Assembly (NCBI GenBank): GCA_038326205.1
Contig: JBBQJV010000009.1
Coordinates: 17,323 to 81,322, forward strand
DNA length: 64,000 nt
Reading direction: 5' to 3'
Source: UBA7672 sp038326205
GTDB lineage: Bacteria; Pseudomonadota; Alphaproteobacteria; Caulobacterales; Hyphomonadaceae
The number at the start of each line of letters is the position of its first letter. The first letter of the stretch is position 1. Positions 27,190 to 35,187 of the stretch are shown here, piece by piece. The notes under the pieces were generated by a model. That model was given only the letters and a program-made list of their open reading frames with translations, did no database searches and was not told where the DNA came from. The position numbers and the translations under genes were made by a program.

Positions 27190-27969
27190 ATGACTTTCTC
27201 GAAAGGCGCTACGCGCGCCTTGTCTTCGTCGTTCTGCGCCACGGCTTTGCTGGCGCTTGTCGCCTGTGGCGGTGAGAAGGACGCAGCTCTTGGCGCCGAG
27301 GCCAACGCCGGCACTGCCGCCGCAGAAGCGACTGGCGGCTGCGGCGCGCAGCTTGCGCTCACAGGTCTCTGCAGCAATGCGAGCCCGTCCTACTTCCTCA
27401 AGATCGACGCGCAGGCGCCGAAGCTCGCAACGAAGTGCGAGTGGCGAACGCAGGAAGTGGGCGTCGCGGACGACATGGCTCTAGTGTTCCGAGCACAGGA
27501 CTGCAGCGCCGAGGGCTGGGTGCCGCACATTTATTCCTACGTGCAGGGCTATGTGAAATACCGCATGGACGGCACACCGGACGATCAGGCGATGTTCATT
27601 CTGCAGGTCATCCCTGTCGAACCGGGCGAGACGCCGGAACAAGCGGCAATGAAGACCCTGACCAGCGCACCTGAGAACCAGCGCACGCGCTGCGCCACAC
27701 GGCCTTACAGCGGCCAAGTCATTGCGGGCTCTACCTTCCAGCTGGCGCCCAATGCGGAACTCGCGGCGGAGATGGAGTCGATGTCTGGCGGCGAGCCGTG
27801 GGATGCCTGCGGCGCCAACGGTGTGACGATGGACGCCCAGCAATTCTGGGAAGCGCGCAATGGCTACGCGCTCTTTCACATGCTCGGTCAGGACGATCCG
27901 CAATGGGATCCCGCCAGCTTCACGTTCTATCGCAAGGGCGCGGACGGAAAATGGACCATGGCCGGCTGA
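27190..27969 (+). CDS. Lipoprotein, paralogue of the one at 22885
   Basis: The 259-residue product has a lipoprotein signal (LALVACGGEK) and the same domain as the protein at 22885-23637: CEWRTQEVG, LVFRAQDCSAEG, TRCATRPYSG and WDACGANGV. It closes with FHMLGQDDPQWDPASFTFY. The copies have diverged strongly outside these motifs, so the duplication is old. The two flank a transporter and a hydrolase. Function unknown; disulfide-stabilised exported domain inferred. Confidence 0.7.
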   Translation: MTFSKGATRALSSSFCATALLALVACGGEKDAALGAEANAGTAAAEATGGCGAQLALTGLCSNASPSYFLKIDAQAPKLATKCEWRTQEVGVADDMALVFRAQDCSAEGWVPHIYSYVQGYVKYRMDGTPDDQAMFILQVIPVEPGETPEQAAMKTLTSAPENQRTRCATRPYSGQVIAGSTFQLAPNAELAAEMESMSGGEPWDACGANGVTMDAQQFWEARNGYALFHMLGQDDPQWDPASFTFYRKGADGKWTMAG

Positions 27970-28061
27970 CGTTCGGTCACTGCATTACTGGTCACCGCAA
28001 TATCCGGTATCGGAACGATGCGGGTTGGCCTATTCTGGTTACGCAAACAGTCTAGGGGTGC

Positions 28062-28409
28062 GTGATGAAATTTTCGGCCAACTTGATCGCCTTTGCGATG
28101 CTTGGCGCTTGCGCCGCGCCCGCTCCTGCGGCGCAGGTCGAGCGGGAAGTCGTGATTACTGGCGGCTATTCCAACGCCGAGAAGGCAGAAGCGCGCACGA
28201 AGGAAGCGGAAGATTTTGCCGTCGCCGAAATCTACAAGCGCGATCCCACGCGGGCGCTGGTCGAGAACGTCGAGGTGAAGGTGCAGGTTGTGGCTGGTCT
28301 CAACTATGCCTTCGATATAACGATGACGGGCGGCGCGCACTTCAAGGTCGTCGTCTATCGCGACCTGCAGAACGCGATGAAAGTGACGCGCTACGAGAAG
28401 GTCGGCTAG
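28062..28409 (+). CDS. Cystatin-like lipoprotein
   Basis: The 115-residue protein has a lipoprotein signal with cysteine 16 (AMLGAC). The mature part resembles eukaryotic cystatins in order: an N-terminal glycine pair (ITGGYSNAE), a helix with EAEDFAVAEIYKRD, the QxVxG protease-binding loop as QVVAGLNYAF (residues 74-83), and a strand VVVYRDLQNAMKV where cystatins have their second hairpin. The usual Pro-Trp of that hairpin is absent. Cystatins inhibit papain-type cysteine proteases; activity here is inference. The TAG stop lies in the CTAG flanking a MITE. Confidence 0.72.
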   Translation: MMKFSANLIAFAMLGACAAPAPAAQVEREVVITGGYSNAEKAEARTKEAEDFAVAEIYKRDPTRALVENVEVKVQVVAGLNYAFDITMTGGAHFKVVVYRDLQNAMKVTRYEKVG

Positions 28410-28512
28410 TACCTGTGCACAGTGATTTTGACTCTTTGACTTGGTACATGAGCCGGCCAGCCGAAACCTCAGCGAGGCAAGCTCAACCCGTCAAATCCTC
28501 TGTGCAAAGGTA
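28410..28512. mobile_element. 103-bp MITE-like element flanked by CTAG
   Basis: The element begins TACCTGTGCACAG and ends with the inverse of TACCTTTGCACAG (12 of 13 matches, with weaker similarity for about ten more bases). CTAG stands directly on each side (28406-28409 and 28513-28516), as expected for a 4-bp target duplication. There is no coding capacity. It lies between two convergent genes whose TAG stops are both inside the CTAG copies. No parent element is present in full in the window. Confidence 0.7.
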
Positions 28513-29004
28513 CTAGCCCATCATCGCTCGGCACACGGCCTCAAGGCCGCGGGCATCAACTTCATCGAATGACCCCAGTTCCGTCGAGTCGACGTCCAGC
28601 ACGGCGACGAGCACACCTTGCTTGTCGAACACCGGCGTCACGATCTCGGAGTTGGAGCGTGAGTCACATGCGATGTGGCCGGGAAAGTCATGGACGTCGG
28701 TAACAATGAGCGTCTCGCCCGTCGCCGCGCATGCGCCGCAAACGCCCCTGCCGAACGGGATACGCAGGCAGCCAAGCGTGCCCTGATAGGGGCCGACAAC
28801 CAGCTCCCCGGATTTGAGCGGATCGACCTCGTAGAAACCGCACCAGAAGAAGCGCGCGCCGAATGCCGATGTCAGCAGCGAGACAGTCGTGGCGTAGCGC
28901 GCCGTGCGCGACGTCTCGCCCGCCACCACACTGGCGATCTCGGTGACGAGCTCGCGATAAGCGGTCGCCTTGTCGGGAGAATACTGGATCTGCTGTTCAG
29001 CCAA
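28513..29004 (-). CDS. msrC: Free methionine-(R)-sulfoxide reductase (GAF type)
   Basis: The 163-residue GAF-domain protein has cysteines at 79, 89 and 113 (GTLGCLRIPFGRGVCGAC and HIACDSRS), the same 10- and 24-residue spacing as C84, C94 and C118 of E. coli fRMsr. It reduces free methionine R-sulfoxide in the cytoplasm through a disulfide relay and protects against oxidants. The closing acidic residues around VLDVDSTELGSFDEVD match as well. A MarR-family gene lies 23 bp upstream on the same strand. The stop TAG is part of the CTAG beside the MITE. Confidence 0.92.
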   Translation of the reverse strand: MAEQQIQYSPDKATAYRELVTEIASVVAGETSRTARYATTVSLLTSAFGARFFWCGFYEVDPLKSGELVVGPYQGTLGCLRIPFGRGVCGACAATGETLIVTDVHDFPGHIACDSRSNSEIVTPVFDKQGVLVAVLDVDSTELGSFDEVDARGLEAVCRAMMG

Positions 29005-29027
29005 GACTGGTCCGCCGTTTTAGCGCC

Positions 29028-29438
29028 TCAGGATGGCTTTGAGAGACGAGCGTAAAGGGTCTCGAGCATGGCTGCGAGATCCTTACGCTTCTCGGAACTG
29101 AGGGCGCCGATCGCATCGGTCAGCTTGTGGACCGGATCCTGGTCCAGCAGGGCCTGGCCCGCTGGGGTCAGTTCGATCCGCCGCACCCGGCGATCCTCGG
29201 GATCCGGCTTTACGGTCACATAGTCCTTGCGAGCCAGCGACGCGACTGCGCGCGAGGCCGGCGCGTGCGTCACGCCGAGATAGGTCGCAACACCACCCAC
29301 GGTCCGCGCCTGGCGCCCCGCTCGCGCTAGATACCTCAATACGGCCCATTGTCCGGCATGAATGGCCTTGGGGCCACGCGTATCATAAACCGCCCGTGCG
29401 GTCTGTTCGAGCAAGCGCGCGACGACACTGGCGTCCAT
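29028..29438 (-). CDS. MarR-family transcriptional regulator
   Basis: The 136-residue protein has a winged helix-turn-helix (VGGVATYLGVTHAPASRAVA as recognition region) followed by the wing KPDPEDRRVRRIELTPAG, the clearest MarR signature. Dimerisation helices lie at both ends. The start at 29438 is preferred; a longer frame to 29558 is not MarR-like. It lies directly upstream of msrC on the same strand (23-bp gap) and may control it in response to oxidants or phenolics, but no operator was identified. Confidence 0.85.
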   Translation of the reverse strand: MDASVVARLLEQTARAVYDTRGPKAIHAGQWAVLRYLARAGRQARTVGGVATYLGVTHAPASRAVASLARKDYVTVKPDPEDRRVRRIELTPAGQALLDQDPVHKLTDAIGALSSEKRKDLAAMLETLYARLSKPS

Positions 29439-29748
29439 CAACCTAGATCCCTGCCCGGTGGCCAAATACCAAAGACCGGCGTCCCCAAACTCTTCAAAGA
29501 TCGGTGCTGTATCGCATACGGTGCCGAAGCTTACTCGCGTCAGTTGCTTGCAGCACAAGATTGTCGGAGGCCGATATATCCAGAACAGTCACAAAAGCCA
29601 ACTAACTCCAAGCTGAGCAAGAAGCTTATTCGCAAACAGCGGGGCCCGGTTTCTTAACTTCTGCCAACGGCACTCCCTATTGCCCTTGCCCGATGCGAAC
29701 TATCCTTGAAACGACCTGTTCAAATGACTAAGAATTCTAATGAATACA

Positions 29749-29822
29749 TGGAGCGGGTGAAGGGAATCGAACCCTCGTCAGCACATTGGGAACGTGCTGC
29801 TCTACCATTGAGCTACACCCGC
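29749..29822 (-). tRNA. tRNA-Gly (anticodon CCC)
   Basis: The minus strand folds as a 74-nt tRNA with encoded CCA. The acceptor stem pairs GCGGGTG with CACCCGC. The D-arm is TAGCTCAATGGTAGAGC, the anticodon loop TTCCCAA with CCC at 34-36, and the T-arm contains GGTTCGATTCC. It reads GGG glycine codons. The flanks 29559-29748 and 29823-30012 hold no other feature that I can support. Confidence 0.97.
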
Positions 29823-30012
29823 CTCTGCTCAAAGGATTAGCACGTTACCAGTTGGAAACAACGGGATGCGCTCGCCACGCAGGGTTATGCGCCGATTTTT
29901 GAGGCAATTGGTATATGGAACGCTTTGATCTGTTTCGCTTGCTGGGGGCATTCATACCCCTTTTGCGGTTTTCCCCTTGACCGCCAGCCCCCCACCGATC
30001 TGAGGTCGCAAC

Positions 30013-31464
30013 ATGTCAACGTTGGGGGCTTTTGTTATATTCGGTGCGACGGGCGACCTCGCCCGCCGCATGCTGTTCCCTTCCCTGTATTTCCTCGACG
30101 CTGACGGGCTCTTGCCTCCGGGCCTAAAGATCATCGGGGCCGCGCGCTCGGCTCACACCGATGAAGGTTTCCGCAAAGACGTCGAAGGCTGGGTTCGCGA
30201 GCGAGCCGGCGCCTTTTTTGACGAGACCTCCTGGGCCGACTTTTCGAAGCGCCTCTTCTACTCCCCCGGCGACGCCACTGACCCGGCCTCCTTCAAGACG
30301 CTACGGGACAAGCTGGCCGGTTCGGCCGAAGGCGCGCTGTTCTACCTGTCTACTTCGCCCGCGCTCTACATCCCGATCGTCCAGGGACTCGCTGCCGTCG
30401 GCCTGACCGAGGCGCCAAACGGGGTCATTGTCGAAAAGCCGATCGGCAAAAGTCTCAAGTCCTGCGACGAGATCAACAGCGCGATCGCCGAACATTTTGC
30501 CGAAAGTCACACATTCAGGATCGATCACTACCTGGGCAAGGAAACCGTCCAGAACCTGATCGCGCTGCGCTTCGCCAATGCCCTGTTCGAGCCGCTCTGG
30601 AACCGCCACACGATCGAGCATGTCCAGATCACCGTTGCCGAGACGCTGGGTGTCGAGGGGCGCTTCGGCTACTATGATGAATACGGCGCCACGCGCGACA
30701 TGGTGCAGAACCACCTGCTCCAGCTACTTTGCCTTATCGCGATGGAACCGCCGCACGACATGCGGCCGGAGGCAGTCCGCAGCGAGAAGGTGAAGGTGCT
30801 GCGCAGCCTGCGCCCCATTCCCGATGCGGACCTTTTGATGAAGACCGTGCGCGGCCAGTACGTTCGCGGTGTCGCGGACGGCAAGAGCGTGCCGAGCTAT
30901 ACTGAGGAAGAAGGCGGCAAGCCGTCGACTACCGAAACCTTCGTCGCCCTGTGCGCCCATGTCGACAACTGGCGCTGGGCTGGCGTGCCCTTCTACCTGC
31001 GCACGGGCAAGCGACTGCCAACGCGTCACTCGCAGATCGTCATTCAGTTCCGCGACGTACCGCATTCGATCTTCACGGGTGCACCCCTGATGGCGAACCG
31101 GCTGACCATCACGCTGCAGCCCGAAGAGTCGATCGCGATGACGATCATGAACAAGACGCCCTCGCTCAATCACGGCGGCTACGAGCTGCAACCCTTGTCG
31201 CTTAACCTCTCGCTGATCGACGCCTTCAAAGGCGAGAAGCGGCGGCGCATCGCGTATGAGCGGCTTCTGCTCGAAGCCATCAACGACAATTCCACGCTGT
31301 TCGTCCGCCGCGACGAAGCGGAAGCCGCATGGCTCTGGATCGATCGCATCATCGACGGCTGGGCGCGCACCGGCATCAAGCCGGCGCCATATCAGGCCGG
31401 AAGCTGGGGCCCTGCCGGCGCCTTCGCTCTCACCGAACGGAACGGCCATAGCTGGTACGAATAA
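30013..31464 (+). CDS. zwf: Glucose-6-phosphate 1-dehydrogenase
   Basis: The 483-residue protein has the NADP-binding site FGATGDLARRMLFPS near the N-terminus and the active-site signature RIDHYLGKETVQN with the catalytic histidine. It oxidises glucose 6-phosphate to 6-phosphogluconolactone. pgl follows after 29 bp and edd and eda lie 3.7 kb downstream on the same strand, so it feeds the Entner-Doudoroff route. Family length is normal. Confidence 0.97.
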   Translation: MSTLGAFVIFGATGDLARRMLFPSLYFLDADGLLPPGLKIIGAARSAHTDEGFRKDVEGWVRERAGAFFDETSWADFSKRLFYSPGDATDPASFKTLRDKLAGSAEGALFYLSTSPALYIPIVQGLAAVGLTEAPNGVIVEKPIGKSLKSCDEINSAIAEHFAESHTFRIDHYLGKETVQNLIALRFANALFEPLWNRHTIEHVQITVAETLGVEGRFGYYDEYGATRDMVQNHLLQLLCLIAMEPPHDMRPEAVRSEKVKVLRSLRPIPDADLLMKTVRGQYVRGVADGKSVPSYTEEEGGKPSTTETFVALCAHVDNWRWAGVPFYLRTGKRLPTRHSQIVIQFRDVPHSIFTGAPLMANRLTITLQPEESIAMTIMNKTPSLNHGGYELQPLSLNLSLIDAFKGEKRRRIAYERLLLEAINDNSTLFVRRDEAEAAWLWIDRIIDGWARTGIKPAPYQAGSWGPAGAFALTERNGHSWYE

Positions 31465-31493
31465 CGAGCTGACAGGATAATGGACTGCTACGA

Positions 31494-32201
31494 ATGAGCA
31501 CGGTTACGAGTCACGAAGAGACGTTCTACCAGGACCGCAAGCGTTTGTTCGCTGGCCTGACGCAGGATTTTCAGGATCGCCTGGCCGAGATCATCCGCAA
31601 GCGGCGCAAGGCGTCGATGGCGCTGGCCGGCGGCACGACGCCCGGACCACTCTATGACGCGCTGTCGAACGCGCCGATCAACTGGGAAAAAGTGTCCCTC
31701 ACCATCACCGACGAGCGCTGGGTTCATCCGGACGATCCTGCCTCCAACGAATTCCTGGTCCGCGATGTTCTCATGCGACGCCGCGCAGCCGCCGCGACCT
31801 TCATTCCGCTGAAGACAAATCACGCAAAGGCCTCAGGCGGTGCCGCCATTGCGGAGAAGCGCATCGCGCCGATCATGCCGTTCGACATCTGCCTGATCGG
31901 CATGGGGCCGGACGGGCACATTGCGTCACTGATCCCGGATGCGGATGGCTATGCCGCCGCCGTCGATCCGAACAGCACGCGCAAACTTGCAGGCATCCAC
32001 GCTCCAGGCGCTGCCGGCTCGCCCGAACGCATGACGCTGACCATTCCGGGGATTCTGTCGTCGCGCCGGATCGTCCTGCTGTTCATGGGGCAGGACAAAC
32101 TCAAAGTGTACAACGAAGCCAAGGCTGGCGAAGGCGCGTCGCCGATCAGAGAACTAGTCGCGCAGCGCAAAGTACCCGTCCACGCTGTTTGGGCGCCGTA
32201 A
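31494..32201 (+). CDS. pgl: 6-phosphogluconolactonase
   Basis: The 235-residue protein matches the NagB-like lactonase family: MALAGGTTPGPLYDALS, ITDERWV and GMGPDGHIASLIPD are the phosphate- and substrate-binding segments. It hydrolyses 6-phosphogluconolactone from Zwf to 6-phosphogluconate, the substrate of Edd. It is 29 bp after zwf and presumably co-transcribed. The convergent curlin gene starts its 3' end only 24 bp away. Confidence 0.94.
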   Translation: MSTVTSHEETFYQDRKRLFAGLTQDFQDRLAEIIRKRRKASMALAGGTTPGPLYDALSNAPINWEKVSLTITDERWVHPDDPASNEFLVRDVLMRRRAAAATFIPLKTNHAKASGGAAIAEKRIAPIMPFDICLIGMGPDGHIASLIPDADGYAAAVDPNSTRKLAGIHAPGAAGSPERMTLTIPGILSSRRIVLLFMGQDKLKVYNEAKAGEGASPIRELVAQRKVPVHAVWAP

Positions 32202-32225
32202 GTCCCGACAATACCTGCCACGACA

Positions 32226-32729
32226 CTACTTGATCCGCTGGATGATAACGCCGCGGCGAGCCCAGTAAGCGACCATCTGCGGGTTGCGCGCGCAATCCGC
32301 CGCGTTTGTCGTGAACGCGCCCTTCTTGTTTTGGACAATGCCCAGTGAATTGTTGTTGCCCTGTTGAATCACGTCGACCGACAGGTTCTTGCCGACCTGC
32401 ACAAGGCACCCCGTATTGTTCGCTCCATTCTGTGTCAGGTTTGCATCGTTGTTCTTACCCTGTTGCAGCACGACACCGGTATTGTTCACGCCGTCCTGGC
32501 TGACCTGACCGGCGTTATTGACGCCAATCTGCGACACGCCGGCCGCGTTGGCCGGACCGTTCTGCGCAATTGCGGCGCCGTTGCCGGATCCGCTCTGCGT
32601 CACGGTCGCGGCGCTCTTCGTGAGCTGGCGCGCGAACAAACCCTGGGCTTCAGCCGCGCCGATGCTGGCCACACCGATCATCGCGAGGGCGGCAAGTTTG
32701 CCAGAAAGATTAAGCGTGAGACGTTTCAT
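32226..32729 (-). CDS. Curlin-repeat protein (CsgA/CsgB-like)
   Basis: The 167-residue protein has a signal peptide (ending AEAQG) and about seven curlin-type repeats with the pattern Q-x-G-x-x-N, for example VTQSGSGNGAAIAQNGPANA and VSQIGVNNAGQVSQDGVNN. Such repeats stack as a beta-helix amyloid. A nonrepeat C-terminus follows, with NPQMVAYWARRGVIIQRIK. Two cysteines (GCLVQ and DCARN) are unusual in curlins and could form a disulfide. The basic, nonrepeat end may fit a nucleator (CsgB) role. GGGAG precedes the ATG. Confidence 0.88.
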   Translation of the reverse strand: MKRLTLNLSGKLAALAMIGVASIGAAEAQGLFARQLTKSAATVTQSGSGNGAAIAQNGPANAAGVSQIGVNNAGQVSQDGVNNTGVVLQQGKNNDANLTQNGANNTGCLVQVGKNLSVDVIQQGNNNSLGIVQNKKGAFTTNAADCARNPQMVAYWARRGVIIQRIK

Positions 32730-32755
32730 GACGGCACTCCCGTTTCTTGAATCGA

Positions 32756-33310
32756 CTAGCTACGAATGTCGCGACAGACTTCAGCGCCGCCCGCGCGCAC
32801 TTTCAGGACAGCGCGGAATTTCGCACCGCGCTCCATCGAGAACTCAGACGATGCGAGTTCGACCCGCTCGCCATACGCGGCATCAAACGGTCCGCCCTGG
32901 CTGACGTCGGATGAACCACCCGCGCCATCCTTGGTGATGACAAGTGAATATTCGCCTGAAACTGAACGGCCCGCATGGACCACCGGAGTCACGCGAACGC
33001 CGCGCGATGTACGATGAACTTCAATGTCGCACGACAGGCGTTGCACGACCTTTTTTACGACCCCCGACGAAGGAAGAGGCGTCGGCGCGCGCGCCAGGGC
33101 GGGCGGCATGATCGGTGCCGGAACCATCGGCGCTTCCGCGGGAGAAGAAGGGCCATCAAGGCCGGAATTGTCCACCGGCGCACTATCAAAAGCGCTTGCA
33201 ACCTCTGGTCCACCCTGCGTGATGATCGCCGTGTTGGGCGCTTCCTGCGCCGCCGACGAACAGCCGGCGAGAAGAAGAGCCGCAGAGAAAATATGAATTC
33301 GGTTGGTCAC
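32756..33310 (-). CDS. csgH: CsgH-like curli chaperone lipoprotein
   Basis: The 184-residue protein starts with GTG (GAGGAG 6 nt upstream) and has a lipobox (LLLAGC). A proline-rich linker follows (about residues 40-85), then a domain of about 90 residues matching alphaproteobacterial CsgH: SCDIEVHRTSRGVRVTPVVH, SVSGEYSLVITKDG, SSDVSQGGPFDA and a closing VCRD. Its two cysteines can pair. CsgH/CsgC proteins keep curlin subunits from forming amyloid in the periplasm. It lies between two curlin genes, which supports the call. A lipid anchor and long linker are not standard for CsgH. Confidence 0.8.
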   Translation of the reverse strand: MTNRIHIFSAALLLAGCSSAAQEAPNTAIITQGGPEVASAFDSAPVDNSGLDGPSSPAEAPMVPAPIMPPALARAPTPLPSSGVVKKVVQRLSCDIEVHRTSRGVRVTPVVHAGRSVSGEYSLVITKDGAGGSSDVSQGGPFDAAYGERVELASSEFSMERGAKFRAVLKVRAGGAEVCRDIRS

Positions 33311-33331
33311 TTCAGTCTCCTCGGAAGGAGT

Positions 33332-33363
33332 GGCCCGGCGGAAAATTCCACCGGGCCGTTTTT
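33332..33363. promoter_or_regulatory. Strong hairpin between curlin and csgH
   Basis: A 10-bp stem (GGCCCGGCGG / CCACCGGGCC, one mismatch on this strand that is a G-U pair on the minus strand) with a 6-nt loop. It is followed on the plus strand by GTTTTTCC and preceded on the minus strand by the matching A-run. In the direction of the curli genes it has no T-tail, so it may stabilise the upstream curlin message, or terminate antisense transcription. Confidence 0.6.
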
Positions 33364-33379
33364 CCTTGATTCGCGACAG

Positions 33380-33886
33380 TTAGTTGTAACCGCTCTGAAC
33401 CACGACAGAGATGTTGCCGGTGCCGGTCTGGCGGACTGCAACGTCCTGGTTGTTGCCGGTCTGGATGATGGCAGAGGCGTTGTTCGAGCCCGCCTGATCC
33501 GTCACGGCGCGGTTGTTGACACCCAGCTGAGCTGTACCAGCGACGTTGTTGTAGCCACGCTGGAAAGTCTGGGCCTTGAGGTTCAGGCCTTCCTGCGCGG
33601 TGACCGCGAGGTTGCGTTCGCCGAGCTGATCTGTCGTTGCCGAGTTGCGCGTGCCGTACTGGTCCACACGCAGGAAGTTGTCGTAGCCAGTCTGCACACT
33701 CTGCGAGTAGTGGCCGCGGCCGCCTTGCACTGTGACCGATCCGTTGCGGTCGCCATTCTGTGCAACAGCGACGCCATGGCCCGAGCCACGCTGGTCAATC
33801 TGCACGCGGTTGCGGCCCTGGGCTTCTGCCGCACCAGCGCCCGCAAAGAGCGCCATCGCGAAGGCAGCTGTAAGAATGCGTTTCAT
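33380..33886 (-). CDS. Curlin-repeat amyloid subunit (CsgA-like)
   Basis: The 168-residue protein has a signal peptide (about residues 1-22) and is then almost wholly curlin repeats, about eleven of the form Q-x-G-x-x-N, such as VDQYGTRNSATTDQLGERN and GTAQLGVNNRAVTDQAGSNN. It ends VVVQSGYN. This regularity fits the major curli subunit. GGAG and AGG precede the start at 33886. It is the first gene of the leftward cluster curlin, csgH, curlin. Secretion genes csgG, csgE and csgF are not in the window. Confidence 0.9.
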   Translation of the reverse strand: MKRILTAAFAMALFAGAGAAEAQGRNRVQIDQRGSGHGVAVAQNGDRNGSVTVQGGRGHYSQSVQTGYDNFLRVDQYGTRNSATTDQLGERNLAVTAQEGLNLKAQTFQRGYNNVAGTAQLGVNNRAVTDQAGSNNASAIIQTGNNQDVAVRQTGTGNISVVVQSGYN

Positions 33887-34079
33887 AGTGCCTACTCCGG
33901 TTTCCAATTCGCGCTTCCATCTCTGCGCGACAGGGACACCATCGCGGATGGCACATGACCGGAGGTTGAACGCGAAGTTCAGTCAAAGCATTGAACAGCA
34001 GAATCTGCAGTTGCCTGTATTTATGAACGGACCTTCATGCTCGACGTTTCGCGCCGTACACTTAATAGTCGCGCCCACG

Positions 34080-35147
34080 ATGACGACAGCGCCTATCCAG
34101 CATCTCAACGCCTACCTGCTCCCGCTCGTGGAGACGCTCGAGGCGCTGAGCTACGTCATCCGTCACATCGACCCGACCGGCTATGTCCATATGCTCGCGC
34201 GCGCGAATCTGCAGCCTGAGCTATTGCGCGAGGTGCTCGCGATGCCACCATGGCTCGAGTCCTATTCCGCGCTTCGCCCCGTATTCGATGCAAGCGCCAA
34301 ATCCGCGCTCGCTGCTGTCGACGGATTGATCGAAGCCGCCGGTCCGCCTGAAGACATCACGCAAGCCTGGCGCGCCCTCAGGCATTGCTCGCGCGCACTC
34401 GAAACGCTCTATCCCCTCGCCGGCATCCTCCCTCAGCTCAACCGCTTCTTCATCGACCCGTTACACCGCGACGACAAAGATCTCACGCGCCGCCTGATGC
34501 AACAGCCCGCGCCACCGGACACCGGCGTGATCTGCTTTGGCGACGACGCCAACTCGCGCGATGCCGTATGGGTCTATGTGCCAGAAACCTATGATCCCGC
34601 CACGCCCCATCCCGTCGTGTTTGCGTTGCACGGCGGCTCGGGAAATGGACGCTCTTTCCTGTGGAGCTGGGCGCGCGCCGCTCGCACGCGCGGCGCCATC
34701 GTGATCGCACCGAGCTCGGTTGGTCAGACCTGGGCGATCCAGGGCCGCGACCCCGACTCGCCACGTCTTGCCCAGATACTGGGCTTCGTACAGCAACGCT
34801 GGACGGTTGACCCTACGCGAATCCTGCTCACGGGCATGAGCGATGGTGGTACATTCACCTACACGGCGGGCCTCGACACGGGTTCTCCCTTCAGCCACCT
34901 CGCGCCCGTCGCAGCGGCCTTCCATCCCATGCTGGTCGCAATGGCCGATGCCGAACGGATGCGCAGTCTGCCGCTGCACATCATCCACGGCGATCGCGAC
35001 TGGATGTTCCCGCGTCAGATGGGCGAAGACGCTGCGAGCCACTTTTCCGCCGCCGGCGCGAATGTGACCTACAAGCCCATCGCCGATCTCTCGCACTCTT
35101 ATGGCGCAGACCTCAGCACGATGATTCTCGACTGGCTGTTGGCCTGA
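34080..35147 (+). CDS. Alpha/beta-hydrolase (phospholipase/carboxylesterase type)
   Basis: The 355-residue protein has a helical N-terminal region (about 1-130) of unknown role and a C-terminal alpha/beta-hydrolase domain. That domain shows the oxyanion segment FALHGGSGNGRSF, nucleophile motif GMSDGGTFT, acid in IIHGDRDWMF and histidine in DLSHSYG. No signal peptide is apparent. The start at 34080 has no good ribosome-binding site; an in-frame ATG at 34024 is the main alternative. It lies just upstream of edd with a 40-bp gap. Substrate unknown. Confidence 0.75.
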   Translation: MTTAPIQHLNAYLLPLVETLEALSYVIRHIDPTGYVHMLARANLQPELLREVLAMPPWLESYSALRPVFDASAKSALAAVDGLIEAAGPPEDITQAWRALRHCSRALETLYPLAGILPQLNRFFIDPLHRDDKDLTRRLMQQPAPPDTGVICFGDDANSRDAVWVYVPETYDPATPHPVVFALHGGSGNGRSFLWSWARAARTRGAIVIAPSSVGQTWAIQGRDPDSPRLAQILGFVQQRWTVDPTRILLTGMSDGGTFTYTAGLDTGSPFSHLAPVAAAFHPMLVAMADAERMRSLPLHIIHGDRDWMFPRQMGEDAASHFSAAGANVTYKPIADLSHSYGADLSTMILDWLLA

Positions 35148-35187
35148 GGCGCCGAACCGCCATATGAAGGTTCCAGCGAGGCGCAGC

